Assembly (NCBI RefSeq): GCF_033366695.1
Contig: NZ_JAOBTQ010000001.1
Coordinates: 7,254,001-7,318,000 of the forward strand
Length of the DNA: 64,000 nucleotides
From: Streptomyces sp. SCL15-4
GTDB taxonomy: Bacteria > Actinomycetota > Actinomycetes > Streptomycetales > Streptomycetaceae
Direction: 5' to 3'
The position numbers and the translations under genes were made by a program. Positions 1 to 8,151 of this stretch are shown one piece after another. Below the pieces are notes generated by a model that did no database searches, was not told where the DNA came from, and worked only from the letters and a program-made list of their open reading frames with translations. The number at the start of each line of letters is the position of its first letter. Positions within the stretch are counted from its first letter, which is position 1.

Positions 1-2
1 GA

Positions 3-1109
3 CTCGGTGCCCTCACCGACCTGACGGGCCCGTACGCCACGCTCGGCAAAAGCATCGTGCAGGCGCAGCAGCTGTGGGCCGACCAGACCAACGCCCGGGG
101 CGGGATCTGCCACCGGAAGATCGAGATCGTGGTCAAGGACCATGGCTACGACGTCCAGAAGGCCGTCACCGCCTACGCCGACATCGCCCCCGACGTCGTC
201 GCCCTGCCCCAGGTCATCGGCTCACCCGTGGTCGCCGCCCTCCTCGACGACATCGAACGGGACGAGCTACTCACCTTCCCGCAGGCCTGGTCCGCCTCCC
301 TGCTCGGCAAGGACGCCGTACAGGTCCTCGGCACCACCTACGACGTCGACGCACTCGCCGCCGTCGACTACCTCACCCGCACCAAGAACATCAGGAAGGG
401 CGACAAGATCGGCCACGTCTACTTCGAGGGGGACTACGGCGACAACGCGCTGGAAGGCTCCACCTGGGCGGCGGAGCGGGCCGGGATCACGGTCGTCGGC
501 CAGAAGATCCAGGCCACCGACACCGACCTGTCCGCGCAGGTCGCCGCGCTCGCCAAGGCCGGCGTCAAGGCCGTCCTGATCAGCGCCGGCCCCGCCCAGA
601 CCGCCTCCCTGGCCGGCGTCGCCGCCGCGAGCGGACTGAAGGTCCCGGTGGTCACCAGCGCGCCGGGCTACGCCCCGCAGCTGCTGAAGACCCAGGCCGC
701 GCCCGCCCTGGTCGCGATGCTCAGCATCGTCAGCGCCGCCCCGGCCGTGAGTTCCCACCTGCCCGGCGTCAAGAAGATGGTCGCCGCCTACCAGGACGAG
801 TACCCGGACTCCGCCGTCGACTCCGGTGTGCTCTCCGGCTACAACGCGGCCCAGCTCATGGGCGAGGACCTGAAGAAGGCGTGTGCGGCCGGCAGCCTGG
901 CCCGCGCCGACGTCGTCAAGGCGCACCGTTCGCAGACCGGTCTGGACACCGGTCTCGGCACCCCGCAGGACTTCTCCGACCCCTCCCGCCCGGCCAGCCT
1001 GTCGACCTACGTCCTCAAGCCGGACGCGAAGGCGCTCGGCGGAACGGCCGGCGTCGAGGACGCGCACCGGGCGCCGGGCGTCGAGGACTACCTCGGACAG
1101 CGTTCCTGA
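3..1109 (+). CDS. Branched-chain amino-acid-type ABC substrate-binding protein (5' end outside window)
   Basis: The reading frame is open from base 3, so the true start lies upstream of the window; the GTG at 57 is internal. The visible N-terminus (GALTDLTGPYATLGKS) is the typical opening of a type I periplasmic binding fold (LivK/Peripla_BP_6), and the rest keeps the family pattern of alternating strands and helices. It would be an extracellular lipoprotein or secreted protein that captures an amino acid or similar small ligand for an ABC importer, but the signal sequence is not in view. No permease or ATPase follows it; the next gene is convergent. The ligand cannot be read from sequence. 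Confidence 0.85.
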   Translation, partial: LGALTDLTGPYATLGKSIVQAQQLWADQTNARGGICHRKIEIVVKDHGYDVQKAVTAYADIAPDVVALPQVIGSPVVAALLDDIERDELLTFPQAWSASLLGKDAVQVLGTTYDVDALAAVDYLTRTKNIRKGDKIGHVYFEGDYGDNALEGSTWAAERAGITVVGQKIQATDTDLSAQVAALAKAGVKAVLISAGPAQTASLAGVAAASGLKVPVVTSAPGYAPQLLKTQAAPALVAMLSIVSAAPAVSSHLPGVKKMVAAYQDEYPDSAVDSGVLSGYNAAQLMGEDLKKACAAGSLARADVVKAHRSQTGLDTGLGTPQDFSDPSRPASLSTYVLKPDAKALGGTAGVEDAHRAPGVEDYLGQRS

Positions 1110-1168
1110 CCCGAGGACCCGAGGACCCGAGGGCCCGAAGACACGAGGACCCGGAGACACGAGGAGCG
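1107..1168. repeat. Imperfect short tandem repeat after the binding-protein gene
   Basis: Starting at the stop codon, the unit GAGGACCC and close variants recur about six times at 9-10 base spacing. It lies between two convergent genes. It may be simple slippage sequence; no clear hairpin is visible. Confidence 0.5.
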
Positions 1169-1208
1169 GCGGCCTCGACGAGGACGAGACCGGGCCGCCC
1201 GCCGCCGC

Positions 1209-2549
1209 TCAGGACGCGGCCCGGCGGCGGTTCACGGCGGCGACGGCGCCCAGGGCCACGCCGACCGCGATGACGATCAGCCCGCGGGTCCAGACCGCGG
1301 CCTCGACACGCGTGGCGAGCACCACGCAGGAGATCGCTCCGAGGACGGGGACGGCGGTGTGGGCCCGGAAGTGGGGACGCGCCGAGCGATCGCGCCGCAG
1401 AACGAGGACGGCGGTGTTGACGAGGAAGAACACCACGAGGAGCAGCAGCACGAGGGTGGAGGCGAGGGTCGCCACGTCTCCTGTGAGCGCCAGCAGGAAG
1501 GACAGCGCGGTCGTGGCCGCGATCGAGGCCCACGGTGTGCGGCGCCGGGGAAGCACCCGGGTCAGGAAGCGGGGGAGGAGTCCGTCCCGCGCCATGCCGT
1601 AGGCCAGACGGGAACTCATGATGCCGGTGAGCAGCGCGCCGTTGGCGACGGCGACGAGGGCGACGGCGCTGAACAGCTTCGGCGGCACTCCGCCCGCCTC
1701 CTTCACCACCTCCAGCAGCGGCCCGCTGGAACGGGCCAGCGTGGCGGTGGGGACGGCGGCCGAGGCGACGATTCCGACGAGGACGTAGACGGCTCCCGCC
1801 GTCACCAGAGCGCCGAAGAGGGCCCGGGGATACGAGCGACGCGGGTCGCGGGTCTCCTCGGCGACGTTGACGGAGGTCTCGAAGCCGACGAAGGAGTAGT
1901 ACGCGAGCACGGTCGCGCCGAGGACACCGGCGGCGGCCCCCTTGTCGGCGGTGCCGAGACGGACGAGTCTGCCGGGGTCGCCGTCGCCGCGCAGGAACAG
2001 CCAGGCCCCGAGGCCGACGATGAGGAGGAGACCGCCCACCTCGATGACCGTCGCCGCCACGTTGGCGCGGGTGGATTCGCTGATGCCACGGGCGTTCAGC
2101 AGGGCCAGCGCGCACAGGAAGACGGCCGCCACCACCACGACGGGCAGGCTGACGAACGCGGTCAGGTAGTCGCCGGCGAAACCCCGCGCCAGCGCGGCGA
2201 CGGACACGATGCCCGCGGCGAGCATGCAGAACCCGGCAAGGAAGCCGGTGAACGGCCCGTAGGCGAGGGTCGTGTAGTGGGAGGCGCCGCCCGCCCTCGG
2301 GTACTTCGTGGCGAGTTCCGCGTACGAGGCGGCCGTCAGGAGCGACAGCAGCAGGGCGAGGAGCAGGGGCACCCACACGGCGCCGCCCGATTCCGCGGCG
2401 ATCTGGCCGACGAGGACGTAGACGCCGGCGCCCAGCACGTCACCGAGGATGAAGAAGTAGAGCAGAGGGGTCGTCAGCGCCTTCTTGAGCGCGGAGGTCT
2501 CGCCCTGCGGCGAGCCGTCCGTCGTCGATGTGGAGGGAGTGGTCACCAC
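1209..2549 (-). CDS. APC-superfamily amino acid permease
   Basis: This 446-residue polytopic membrane protein starts at a GTG. The first membrane segment carries the glycine-rich stretch LGDVLGAGVYVLVG, the substrate-binding unwound helix of APC transporters. About twelve hydrophobic segments follow, with GFETSVNVAEETRDP near the middle, a hallmark of the APA/CAT branch. It probably exchanges or imports amino acids or amines across the cytoplasmic membrane. A second GTG one codon downstream is an equally possible start. The neighbours give no hint about the substrate. Length is normal for the family and nothing is truncated. Confidence 0.85.
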   Translation of the reverse strand: MVTTPSTSTTDGSPQGETSALKKALTTPLLYFFILGDVLGAGVYVLVGQIAAESGGAVWVPLLLALLLSLLTAASYAELATKYPRAGGASHYTTLAYGPFTGFLAGFCMLAAGIVSVAALARGFAGDYLTAFVSLPVVVVAAVFLCALALLNARGISESTRANVAATVIEVGGLLLIVGLGAWLFLRGDGDPGRLVRLGTADKGAAAGVLGATVLAYYSFVGFETSVNVAEETRDPRRSYPRALFGALVTAGAVYVLVGIVASAAVPTATLARSSGPLLEVVKEAGGVPPKLFSAVALVAVANGALLTGIMSSRLAYGMARDGLLPRFLTRVLPRRRTPWASIAATTALSFLLALTGDVATLASTLVLLLLVVFFLVNTAVLVLRRDRSARPHFRAHTAVPVLGAISCVVLATRVEAAVWTRGLIVIAVGVALGAVAAVNRRRAAS

Positions 2550-2662
2550 TGCCGCCTACCCCCTGCGGCACCACCGCAGACGGAACGGATCCGACGTGCG
2601 CTGAACGGCCCATCGACGCTGCCACCTGCGGTGACGCCGCCGCGGCCAAGCGCTCCGCCGGG

Positions 2663-3088
2663 TCAGCGCCTGCTCTCGATGAGTTCGGTGATGACGCCGT
2701 CGATGTCCAGGTGGACGCTTTCGGTCCCGGCGGGCACCAGGGCGAAGGTCCGCCGGAGGAACGCGGCCACCTCACGGGCCGCCAGTTCGACCACCGCCGT
2801 GCCGGCGGAATTGCTCAGAACGACGCGCAGGGAGCCCGGTTGGCGGCCGTATCCGGGGATCACCCGCACGTCGCCCCGGCCGGTAGCGCGGCCCAGTCCG
2901 CCGGAGAGCAGGTCACGCGCGAAGAACCAGGTCACGGGCCGGCACGTCGAGGAGCCGAGGGAAAGCCGGACGGCATAGGGGTCGGTGATCCCGTAACGCA
3001 ATTCCGCCGGCAACGGCACCGGCGACCCCTTCGCGACGGTGACGTGTGCCGTCACTTCGCAGGTGACCGTGCTGACACGCTGATCCAT
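2663..3088 (-). CDS. SsgA-like sporulation and cell-division regulator
   Basis: This 141-residue protein matches the SsgA-like (SALP) family that is confined to morphologically complex actinomycetes. Recognisable blocks are LRYGITDPYAVRL near residue 30, VTWFFARDLL near residue 53 and the C-terminal DIDGVITELI. SALPs guide FtsZ, peptidoglycan synthesis and septum placement during sporulation. The exact paralogue cannot be assigned. The upstream 250 bases, between this gene and the divergent truncated oxidoreductase, contain no recognised element. It supports a Streptomyces-like host. Confidence 0.9.
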   Translation of the reverse strand: MDQRVSTVTCEVTAHVTVAKGSPVPLPAELRYGITDPYAVRLSLGSSTCRPVTWFFARDLLSGGLGRATGRGDVRVIPGYGRQPGSLRVVLSNSAGTAVVELAAREVAAFLRRTFALVPAGTESVHLDIDGVITELIESRR

Positions 3089-3335
3089 GGTGGCCCCCGA
3101 ACGAGCACAGAAGTGAGATGTCTTGCCGTGACCCTAAGACTCCGGCGGCCGCAGACCTTGCCGGAGAACGCACGGAGCTTTGCCCGGGAAAGCACTGCCG
3201 CCCGGCCGTGCCGATGCCGCTGCGTCCGGGGGCAAGGAGTGGTGCACCGCGCGGCAACCGGGCAAGCGGTGCCCGGCCTAGCGTGGCCCGGTTCCCCGAC
3301 CCTCTTCTTCCGGAAACGCCGACCACACCCGGCGG

Positions 3336-3791
3336 ATGGTCGAGCTGTACCGGGAGCGCTACGCCCACTACGGGCACGGCACCGCGGAGCAGGCCGTCGT
3401 CGGCCTCGGCGGTCAGGTGTTCATGCGGAAGAACTCCCAGGACGCGGTACGGGAGTTCCGGCCGTACTTCGACAACGCGCCGGTCTACGGACACGGGCCG
3501 TCGCTGGAGGACTTCACCGAGCAGACCCCGCTGACCGTGGGCTCCCCGCAGCAGGTCATCGACAAGACGCTCTCCTTCCGCGAGTACGCGGGCGACTACC
3601 AGCGCCAGCTGTTCCTGATGGACCACGCGGGACTGCCGCTGAAGACCGTGCTGGAACAGCTCGACCTGCTCGGCGGGGAAGTCGTCCCCGTCCTGCGCGA
3701 GGAGTTCGCCAGGAACCGCCCGGCAAACGTGCCGGACGCCCCCACCCACCAGTCACTGACCGCCGCCGCGCGGAAGGAGGCCACCGCATGA
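3336..3791 (+). pseudogene. C-terminal remnant of a luciferase-like (LLM class) FMN monooxygenase
   Basis: About 150 residues match only the last half of CE1758-type LLM oxidoreductases, including the segment TVGSPQQVIDKTLSFREYAGDYQRQLFLMDHAGLPL. Complete members have about 340-360 residues with an N-terminal beta/alpha barrel that is missing here. In-frame similarity seems to extend a few codons upstream (NADHTRRMVELYRERY), which suggests that a deletion removed the 5' part and that the ATG at 3336 is fortuitous. It overlaps the next gene by four bases (ATGA), the normal arrangement of the CE1758/CE1759 pair, so the partner has lost its oxygenase. It is possibly still translated. Confidence 0.75.
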
Positions 3792-4402
3792 AACTCGTCG
3801 CCGTGTCCGCGGGGTTGAGCACCCCGTCCTCCACCCGGCTGCTCGCCGACCGTCTCGCCGCCGCCGTCCGCGACGGACTCGCCGCACGGGACCTCGAGGC
3901 GGAGACGGAGGTCGTCGAGCTGAGGGAACTGGCCGTCGCCGTCGCCAACCACCTCGTGACGGGGTTTCCGCAGCCTCGACTGGCCGCCGCCATCGACGCG
4001 GTGACGAGCGCGGACGGTCTGATCGCCGTGACACCCGTGTTCACCGCCTCCTACAGCGGTCTGTTCAAGTCCTTCTTCGACCTGATCGACCCGGACGCGC
4101 TCACCGGCAGGCCGGTCCTCGTCGCGGCGACCGGGGGAACGGCCCGCCACTCCCTGGTCCTGGACCACGCCCTGCGCCCCCTCTTCGCCTATCTGCGGGC
4201 CGCCGTCGTCCCCACGGCGGTGTACGCGGCGTCCGAGGACTGGGGGTCCGGCGGTGACGAGTACACCGACGGCCTGCCCGCGCGCATACGGCGGGCGGCC
4301 GGTGAGCTCGCCGCGCTGATGGCCGCCCGGCCGGCCGGGAAGAGGCCCGCGGACGACGCCGCCGCGCTCGACCGGCACCTCGCCGACCTGCGGTTCGACT
4401 GA
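3788..4402 (+). CDS. CE1759-type NAD(P)H-dependent FMN reductase
   Basis: This 204-residue flavodoxin-like reductase has an N-terminal phosphate-binding loop (VSAGLSTPSSTRLLADRL, residues 5-22) and the flavin loop TPVFTASYSGLFKSFFDL near residue 80. It reduces FMN for a two-component luciferase-like monooxygenase. The expected partner gene immediately upstream is truncated, so the reductase is probably orphaned or serves another monooxygenase. The ATG overlaps the upstream stop (ATGA), and an AGGAGG ribosome site precedes it. Confidence 0.85.
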   Translation: MKLVAVSAGLSTPSSTRLLADRLAAAVRDGLAARDLEAETEVVELRELAVAVANHLVTGFPQPRLAAAIDAVTSADGLIAVTPVFTASYSGLFKSFFDLIDPDALTGRPVLVAATGGTARHSLVLDHALRPLFAYLRAAVVPTAVYAASEDWGSGGDEYTDGLPARIRRAAGELAALMAARPAGKRPADDAAALDRHLADLRFD

Positions 4403-4446
4403 ACCGGTGCGGTCCCGCGACCGGGCGCGGACGTGCTCCGTCCACG

Positions 4447-5133
4447 TCATGGGCGGCCGGCCCGGGCGGCGGTGTGTACGGCCCGGTGGACGGCGCGGGC
4501 CACGCGGGCGCCCCACAGCGAGCGGGGACCGGCGAAGGCGTGGACCTCGTCGTCGGCGGCCGGGGACCGGGCGGCCACGCACACGGCGTCCGTGGGGGTG
4601 CCCGAGCAGTCGTAACCGGCGGCGAGCAGGGCCTGCACCTTCGCTTCCGTGGCGGTGGCCACGGCGTTGACCAGCGCCGCGTCGGTCAGCGCCACCGGCA
4701 GCGCGACGACGATGTTGACCGTGCCCGGCCGCGCCGCCGTGGCCGTGCCCTCTGCCGGGGAAGCCGCCCAGCCGCGCACCCCGAGCCCCGCGGTGGCGAC
4801 CGCCTCCACACCGCCGTCGCGGGCGTGACCGTACGCCCGGACATCGGCGGCCGTCATCAGCCCGACCCCCGGGCCCCGGACACCGGCGTCCAGCGCCAGC
4901 TCGGCGAGGTGCCGGTCCGGGTCGGTGCGCGTATAGCCGTGGGACACCTGTGCGTTGAGCACCCAGGAACGTTCCCCGATCCCTCCGCCGAGGACCGCGC
5001 TGCTGATCATCCGCCAGCCGTCGCCCGCCCGCCACAGCAGGCCGTGCAGCCACTCCTCCCCTTCGGCGCGGGAGAGCCGCCGTACGTCCAGCAGGCCGGG
5101 GGCGGAGCGGGGCGGCGGAACGGCGGCGGTCAT
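4447..5133 (-). CDS. cbiZ: Adenosylcobinamide amidohydrolase (CbiZ)
   Basis: This 228-residue protein has the CbiZ pattern: MISSAVLGGGIGERSWVLN near residue 42, a GLMTAADV block, and the conserved tail NAVATATEAKVQALL followed by CSGTPTDAVCVA. CbiZ cleaves the aminopropanol side chain of adenosylcobinamide to give adenosylcobyric acid, which lets the cell salvage corrinoids made by others. The start is set at the ATG at 5133 because homology begins there. It stands alone, divergent from the glutamine amidotransferase gene 150 bases away. Confidence 0.88.
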   Translation of the reverse strand: MTAAVPPPRSAPGLLDVRRLSRAEGEEWLHGLLWRAGDGWRMISSAVLGGGIGERSWVLNAQVSHGYTRTDPDRHLAELALDAGVRGPGVGLMTAADVRAYGHARDGGVEAVATAGLGVRGWAASPAEGTATAARPGTVNIVVALPVALTDAALVNAVATATEAKVQALLAAGYDCSGTPTDAVCVAARSPAADDEVHAFAGPRSLWGARVARAVHRAVHTAARAGRP

Positions 5134-5282
5134 CGGACGGGTACTCCTCGCGGGCGGGAACCAGGCGATCGTACGTCGCGCCGTCCGGCCTGGTTCGCGG
5201 GTGCGAGGACGGGGAACCCCGGACAAAACCCCCTCGGCCGGGACGGACCGGTGAGTGACGGGCGCGGCGAAGGAGAAGGTTC

Positions 5283-6152
5283 ATGTGCCGCCTGTTCGGT
5301 CTCAGCAGTGCGCCGCGGCGCACCCGTGCGACATTCTGGCTGCTGGACGCCCCCGACAGTCTCAGCAGACAGAGCCACCGGGAACCCGACGGCACCGGCC
5401 TCGGCTACTTCGCGGCGGACGGCACGCCCCGCGTGGACAAGGCCCCGATCGCCGCGTACGAGGACCGTGCCTTCGCCGAGGAGGCCCGCCGGGTGGAGTC
5501 GGCCACCTTCGTCGCCCATGTGCGCTACGCCTCCACCGGCAGCCTGGACGCCCGTAACACCCACCCGTTCGAACAGGACGGCCGGCTGTTCGCGCACAAC
5601 GGCGTCATCGAGGGCCTCGACCGGCTCGACGAGCACCTGGGCGAGGACCGGTCACGGGTGCGCGGCGACACGGACTCCGAGCGCTTCTTCGCGCTGATCA
5701 CCCGGGAGGCGAGGGAGAACGGCGGCGACCTCGGCGCCGGGATCCGGCACGCCGCCGGGTGGATCGCCCGGCACCTGCCCGTCTACGCCCTGAACCTCGT
5801 CCTCGTCACTCCGGGCCGGCTGTGGGCCCTGCGCTACCCCGGCACCCACGAGCTGTACGTCCTGAAGCGCCCGGCGGGCGGGCAGCACGGCGCTCGCCAC
5901 CTGGACCACAGCGGCAGCCACGGCCGCATGCGCGTCCGCTCGGCCCACCTGGCCGGTCGGCCGGCCGTGATCGTGGCCAGCGAGCGCATGGACGACCACC
6001 CCGACTGGCGCCTGATGGAGCCGGGCGAGCTGCTCCACGTCGGAACCGGCCTGCGCACCACCCACCAGGTGGTCCTGCCGGAGCCCCCGGCGCACCAGAT
6101 GACCCTGGCGGACCTGCGCCCCGACGCCGCCGCCTCCCAGAAGGCACCGTGA
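5283..6152 (+). CDS. Class II glutamine amidotransferase
   Basis: The protein begins MCRLFG, placing the Ntn-type nucleophile Cys2 at the processed N-terminus. Other class II GATase landmarks are PDGTGLGYF, HVRYASTG with its Arg near residue 80, and FAHNG near residue 110. The glutaminase domain fills nearly the whole 289 residues, so no acceptor domain is fused. This is the YafJ/EgtC-like group; the ammonia acceptor is unknown. A GGAG-type ribosome site lies just before the ATG. The gene is monocistronic or co-transcribed with the Sir2 gene 70 bases downstream. Confidence 0.88.
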   Translation: MCRLFGLSSAPRRTRATFWLLDAPDSLSRQSHREPDGTGLGYFAADGTPRVDKAPIAAYEDRAFAEEARRVESATFVAHVRYASTGSLDARNTHPFEQDGRLFAHNGVIEGLDRLDEHLGEDRSRVRGDTDSERFFALITREARENGGDLGAGIRHAAGWIARHLPVYALNLVLVTPGRLWALRYPGTHELYVLKRPAGGQHGARHLDHSGSHGRMRVRSAHLAGRPAVIVASERMDDHPDWRLMEPGELLHVGTGLRTTHQVVLPEPPAHQMTLADLRPDAAASQKAP

Positions 6153-6223
6153 TCCCGGCCGGGTCCGGGCCTTGCCGGAGTTCCCGGGCCGGGTCCGGCG
6201 CGGCCGTTCCGTACTCTGGCCGT

Positions 6224-7117
6224 ATGCGTATGCGCCCCACTCTGAGCTGGACGCCCACCGAGGACCTGCCGCCGGGTACCACGGACCCGGGGCCGGTCGT
6301 CGAGGCGCTGGGCAGGGGAGGGGTGCTGGTGCTCAGCGGGGCGGGCATCTCCACGGAGTCGGGCATTCCCGACTACCGGGGCGAGGGCGGGAGCCTGAGC
6401 CGGCACACCCCGATGACCTACCAGGAGTTCACCGCCGGCGCGCGGGCCCGGCGCCGGTACTGGGCGCGCAGCCACCTCGGCTGGCGCACCTTCGGGCGCG
6501 CCGAGCCCAACGCCGGGCACCGGGCCGTCGCCGCGTTCGGACGGCACGGCCTGCTCACGGGGGTCATCACCCAGAACGTCGACGGCCTGCACCAGGCCGC
6601 CGGCAGCGAGGACGTCGTGGAACTCCACGGGAGTCTGGAGCGGGTCGTCTGTCTTTCCTGCGGCGCCCGCAGCGCGCGCCGGGAACTCGCCCGGCGACTT
6701 CAGGAGGCCAACGCGGACTTCGCGCCGGTGGCCGCCGGCATCAACCCGGACGGCGACGCCGATCTCACCGACGAACAGGTCCGCGACTTCCGTGTGCTGC
6801 CTTGCGTACGCTGCGGCGGCATCCTCAAGCCGGATGTGGTGTTCTTCGGCGAAGCCGTGCCGCCGGAGCGGGTCGAGCACTGTCGCGAGCTGGTTCATGC
6901 GGCCCGTTCGCTGCTCGTCCTCGGCTCCTCGCTGACGGTGATGTCCGGGCTCCGGTTCGTGCGGCAGGCGGCCCGGGACGGAAAGCCGGTGCTGATCGTC
7001 AACCGCGACGTCACCCGCGGCGACCGGCACGCCGTCACCCGCGTCGCGCTTCCGCTGGGAAGTTCCCTCACCGCCGTGGCCCATCGGCTGGGCCTGACCC
7101 TGCCGTCGACCGGCTGA
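6224..7117 (+). CDS. Sir2-family NAD-dependent protein deacylase
   Basis: This 297-residue sirtuin has the NAD-binding GAGISTESGIPDYRG motif near residue 36, the catalytic QNVDGLHQAAG block with its His, and two CxxC pairs (CLSC and CVRC) for structural zinc. The C-terminal GSSLTVMSG and VNRD motifs complete the Rossmann fold. It removes acyl groups from lysines using NAD and probably acts in the cytoplasm. The ATG at 6224 is chosen because upstream codons have no sirtuin similarity. It is followed by a strong terminator hairpin. Confidence 0.92.
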   Translation: MRMRPTLSWTPTEDLPPGTTDPGPVVEALGRGGVLVLSGAGISTESGIPDYRGEGGSLSRHTPMTYQEFTAGARARRRYWARSHLGWRTFGRAEPNAGHRAVAAFGRHGLLTGVITQNVDGLHQAAGSEDVVELHGSLERVVCLSCGARSARRELARRLQEANADFAPVAAGINPDGDADLTDEQVRDFRVLPCVRCGGILKPDVVFFGEAVPPERVEHCRELVHAARSLLVLGSSLTVMSGLRFVRQAARDGKPVLIVNRDVTRGDRHAVTRVALPLGSSLTAVAHRLGLTLPSTG

Positions 7118-7127
7118 GCACACAACG

Positions 7128-7166
7128 AACCACCGGGACGGGGCACTGGGGCCCGTCCCGGTGGTT
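7128..7166. terminator. Bidirectional terminator hairpin, perfect 15-bp stem
   Basis: The arm AACCACCGGGACGGG (7128-7142) pairs perfectly with 7152-7166 around a nine-base loop. It lies between the convergent Sir2 and GlsB-like genes and probably ends both transcripts. There is no long U-tract, as usual in Streptomyces. Confidence 0.85.
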
Positions 7167-7200
7167 CATCGCGGTTGAGGATGCCTGAGGCGTCCGCGGG

Positions 7201-7485
7201 TCATGCGTGACGGTGGGAGTGGGAGTGGCGGCTGCCGGTGACGAGGCGGTAGAGGGCGAGCAGGATGACGGAGCCGGCGATGGCGGCGATCCACGTGGAG
7301 AGCTCGAAGAACCCGTCGACGGAGTCGACGCCGAAGATCACCTTGCCGAGCCAGCCGCCGAGCAGACCACCGGCCACGCCGATGAGCATGGTGACGATGA
7401 TGCCGCCGGGGTCCTTGCCCGGCATGAGGGCCTTGGCAATGGCGCCGGCGAGCAGGCCGAGGATGATCCACGCGATGATGCCCAT
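7201..7485 (-). CDS. GlsB/YeaQ/YmgE-family stress membrane protein
   Basis: This 94-residue protein has three hydrophobic segments, starting with MGIIAWIILGLLAGAIAK, and the family signature of a GKDPGGI loop followed by a glycine-rich segment (MLIGVAGGLLGGWLG). These small transglycosylase-associated-type membrane proteins are often linked to envelope stress. The C-terminal tail is histidine- and serine-rich (GSRHSHSHRHA), which is unusual and might bind metal. The start is at the ATG at 7485, with a GGAGAC-like ribosome site upstream. Confidence 0.85.
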   Translation of the reverse strand: MGIIAWIILGLLAGAIAKALMPGKDPGGIIVTMLIGVAGGLLGGWLGKVIFGVDSVDGFFELSTWIAAIAGSVILLALYRLVTGSRHSHSHRHA

Positions 7486-7605
7486 GGTGGTCTCCGTTTC
7501 GTCGTTCCGTCGTATGTCGAATAAAGGCTTGCTCATCGTGTGTACCGTCTGCGCTCGTACAAACGTCCTCTTTTGAAAGCGGTCCCGGAAAGCGTGGTGA
7601 CGGGC

Positions 7606-8028
7606 TTACAGCCGGGTGTGCCACTTCTCGATCAGGGAGCGTGCCGCGTCCTGGGTCGCACCCTGGTCGAAGCCGTCGGTTCGCCAGGTCGCCGAGCGCA
7701 CGGCGCCCCGGTCGCGGTACGTCCGCATGACGCGTACGTGATCGGGCCGGGCGACGAAGCCCCGCAGATGTTCCTCGTCGCGCCAGACGGAGACCGAACC
7801 GGAGTGCGGGCGCAGCAGGCCCGGGACGCTCCACAGCCACAGCCCGACCGCGCCCTCGGTGACGTCCCAGGTCCGGCGCAGGGCGAGGCCGGTGACGTGG
7901 ACACCGAGCGAGGTCCACGGGCGGTACGGGGCGAAGCCGGTGACGCTCACGACGGCCGCGCCCCCCGGCTCCCCGTCAGCGCCCGCCGGTCCGGGCTTCC
8001 ACGGGGCGAACCAGACGGGCACCGGCAT
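7606..8028 (-). CDS. Small ABM/DUF3291-like protein, unknown function
   Basis: This 140-residue soluble protein contains the pattern LWLWSVPGLLRPHSGSVSVW followed by DEEHLRGFVARPDHVRVMRTYRDRG. That resembles the dimeric alpha-beta barrel proteins annotated as antibiotic-biosynthesis-monooxygenase-like or spheroidene-monooxygenase-like. No catalytic residues can be assigned. It is divergent from an alpha/beta hydrolase gene, and the two share a 123-base promoter region holding one copy of the TetR-type operator. It may therefore be the left-most gene of the region 2 regulon. Confidence 0.6.
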   Translation of the reverse strand: MPVPVWFAPWKPGPAGADGEPGGAAVVSVTGFAPYRPWTSLGVHVTGLALRRTWDVTEGAVGLWLWSVPGLLRPHSGSVSVWRDEEHLRGFVARPDHVRVMRTYRDRGAVRSATWRTDGFDQGATQDAARSLIEKWHTRL

Positions 8029-8087
8029 CGGCGACTCACTCCTCGCGGCACCCGGACCCGGAGGAAACGTCCGGCCGGAAACCCTAT

Positions 8088-8115
8088 AAAACTGTACGGT
8101 CGTGCGTGCTAATGT
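8088..8115 (+). promoter_or_regulatory. Promoter with TetR-type operator, site A
   Basis: The site contains AAAACTG at its left end, the operator core ACGGTCGTGC at 8096-8105 and a -10-like TAATGT at 8110-8115, 36 bases before the hydrolase start. It matches the site at 31802-31829 at 23 of 28 positions. The operator sits in the spacer, so a bound repressor would block RNA polymerase. Confidence 0.75.
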
Positions 8116-8151
8116 ATCAGGCTCCTGATGCCTGACCGAGGAGCAGCGAGC

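Noticed and set aside
1107..1168. Short GAGGACCC repeat as an attachment site or origin
   Set aside because: The units are imperfect, short and lie between convergent genes, with no integrase, DnaA-box cluster or tRNA nearby.
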